A DNA stretch of 64,000 bases from Rhizobiaceae bacterium (GTDB lineage Bacteria; Pseudomonadota; Alphaproteobacteria; Rhizobiales; Rhizobiaceae), in the NCBI GenBank assembly GCA_017640615.1, contig JAEPQK010000001.1:806001-870000 (forward strand), in the 5' to 3' direction. Positions 63,658 through 64,000 of the stretch are shown one piece after another; position 1 is the first letter of the stretch; each line of letters begins with the position of its first letter. The notes beneath the pieces were generated by a model that was not told where the DNA came from, searched no databases, and was given only the letters and a program-made list of their open reading frames with translations. The translations under genes and the position numbers were made by a program.

Positions 63658-64000
63658 CTAAAGTACGTCGCGCAGGAAGCGCCGGTGCAGCATGCGGTAG
63701 AAGGGAACAGGGCCGCCCGGGGTCAACTCGGGGTCGCTGGTGAGGCGCGCTTCAAGGTCGGACAGCACCGTCTTGGTGATGAGCGGTACTTCGAGTTCCT
63801 TGGCATCGGCGATGTCGAACCAGGCGAGCTCTTCCAGCTCCTCAGTCGGTCCGCCTTCGGCGAGTTCCACCGCGACATCGGCTTTCCATGCGGTCAGAAA
63901 ACGAGTGTCGAAGCGGCGCACGCGACCGGGTGGGGTGATGGCCCGGGCAACATAACGGACGCGGTCGAGCGCCGGCATCACCTTGTGCTCGGCAAAGCCG
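63658..64000 (-). CDS. NUDIX hydrolase family protein, N-terminus off the window
   Basis: The frame is open from the window edge to a stop at 63658 (about 114 codons). The visible part runs from VMPALDRVRYVARAITPPGR through TRFLTAWKADVA to ELEELAWFDIADA and the C-terminus. It matches the C-terminal half of alphaproteobacterial NUDIX proteins commonly encoded near rpmG. The NUDIX box itself lies outside the window, so the call is tentative. Confidence 0.65.
   Translation of the reverse strand, partial: GFAEHKVMPALDRVRYVARAITPPGRVRRFDTRFLTAWKADVAVELAEGGPTEELEELAWFDIADAKELEVPLITKTVLSDLEARLTSDPELTPGGPVPFYRMLHRRFLRDVL

Overview
This window is high-GC, gene-dense chromosomal DNA from an alphaproteobacterium, most likely Hyphomicrobiales near Mesorhizobium, Nitratireductor or Aquamicrobium (Phyllobacteriaceae). 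The lineage call rests on a permuted two-piece tmRNA with tag ANDNYAEARLAA, divK-pleD, hflK-hflC-DUF2065-Deg, an alpha-type SspB, a BA14K protein, DUF4169/DUF3572/DUF2853 proteins, a DinB with an N-terminal Cys4 ribbon, and rhizobial-type intergenic palindromic repeats. No phage, CRISPR array or intact insertion sequence was seen.

Layout. 1-5.7 kb: a truncated GT-C glycosyltransferase, UvrD/PcrA helicase with a palindrome-rich in-frame insert, a MerR metal sensor divergent from a small CDF transporter, and a thioesterase. 5.8-13 kb: D-lactate dehydrogenase-like flavoenzyme, a very large AsmA protein with a probable CTG start, then RHH, DUF4169, the ClpXP adaptor SspB and tmRNA, all on the minus strand. 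13-22.4 kb: YHS protein, thyA-folA, hflK-hflC-DUF2065-Deg protease, GNAT, serB divergent from miaA, and a membrane diguanylate cyclase. 22.6-33.4 kb: HerA-like ATPase, the ilv operon with an attenuator encoding a leader peptide rich in Ile, Leu and Val, LysE exporter behind a 14-bp inverted repeat, cobalt-type nitrile hydratase operon, RecD-like helicase, PP2C phosphatase, SpoIIAA-like protein and pdxJ. 33.4-43.3 kb: dispersed repeats, pepT, FAD monooxygenase, TetR, ilvC, deoD, PilZ, BA14K, an exo/endonuclease-phosphatase, NUDIX, PhzF and tRNA-Lys.

43.3-54.8 kb looks accessory. It holds IclR divergent from a thiamine-diphosphate enzyme, GNAT, GntR, and a dipeptide-type ABC importer operon that ends in a gamma-glutamylcyclotransferase. 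The importer's binding protein is the most unusual object in the window: its two lobes are encoded in reversed order, as if circularly permuted, behind a normal signal peptide.

54.8-64 kb: copA-cueR behind a CueR-type 19-bp-spacer promoter, DinB, GNAT, HAD and DUF3572 proteins, divK-pleD, rpmG and a truncated NUDIX gene.

Functional links. ssrA and sspB, which encode the tag and the adaptor recognising it, are adjacent and co-oriented. The two MerR-type promoters (4.5 kb and 54.8 kb) share a nearly identical 13-bp core at the same offset from -35. BCAA synthesis genes occur at two loci, one with attenuation and one beside a TetR regulator. The binding protein, transporter and cyclotransferase suggest import and breakdown of a gamma-glutamyl or similar peptide (inference).
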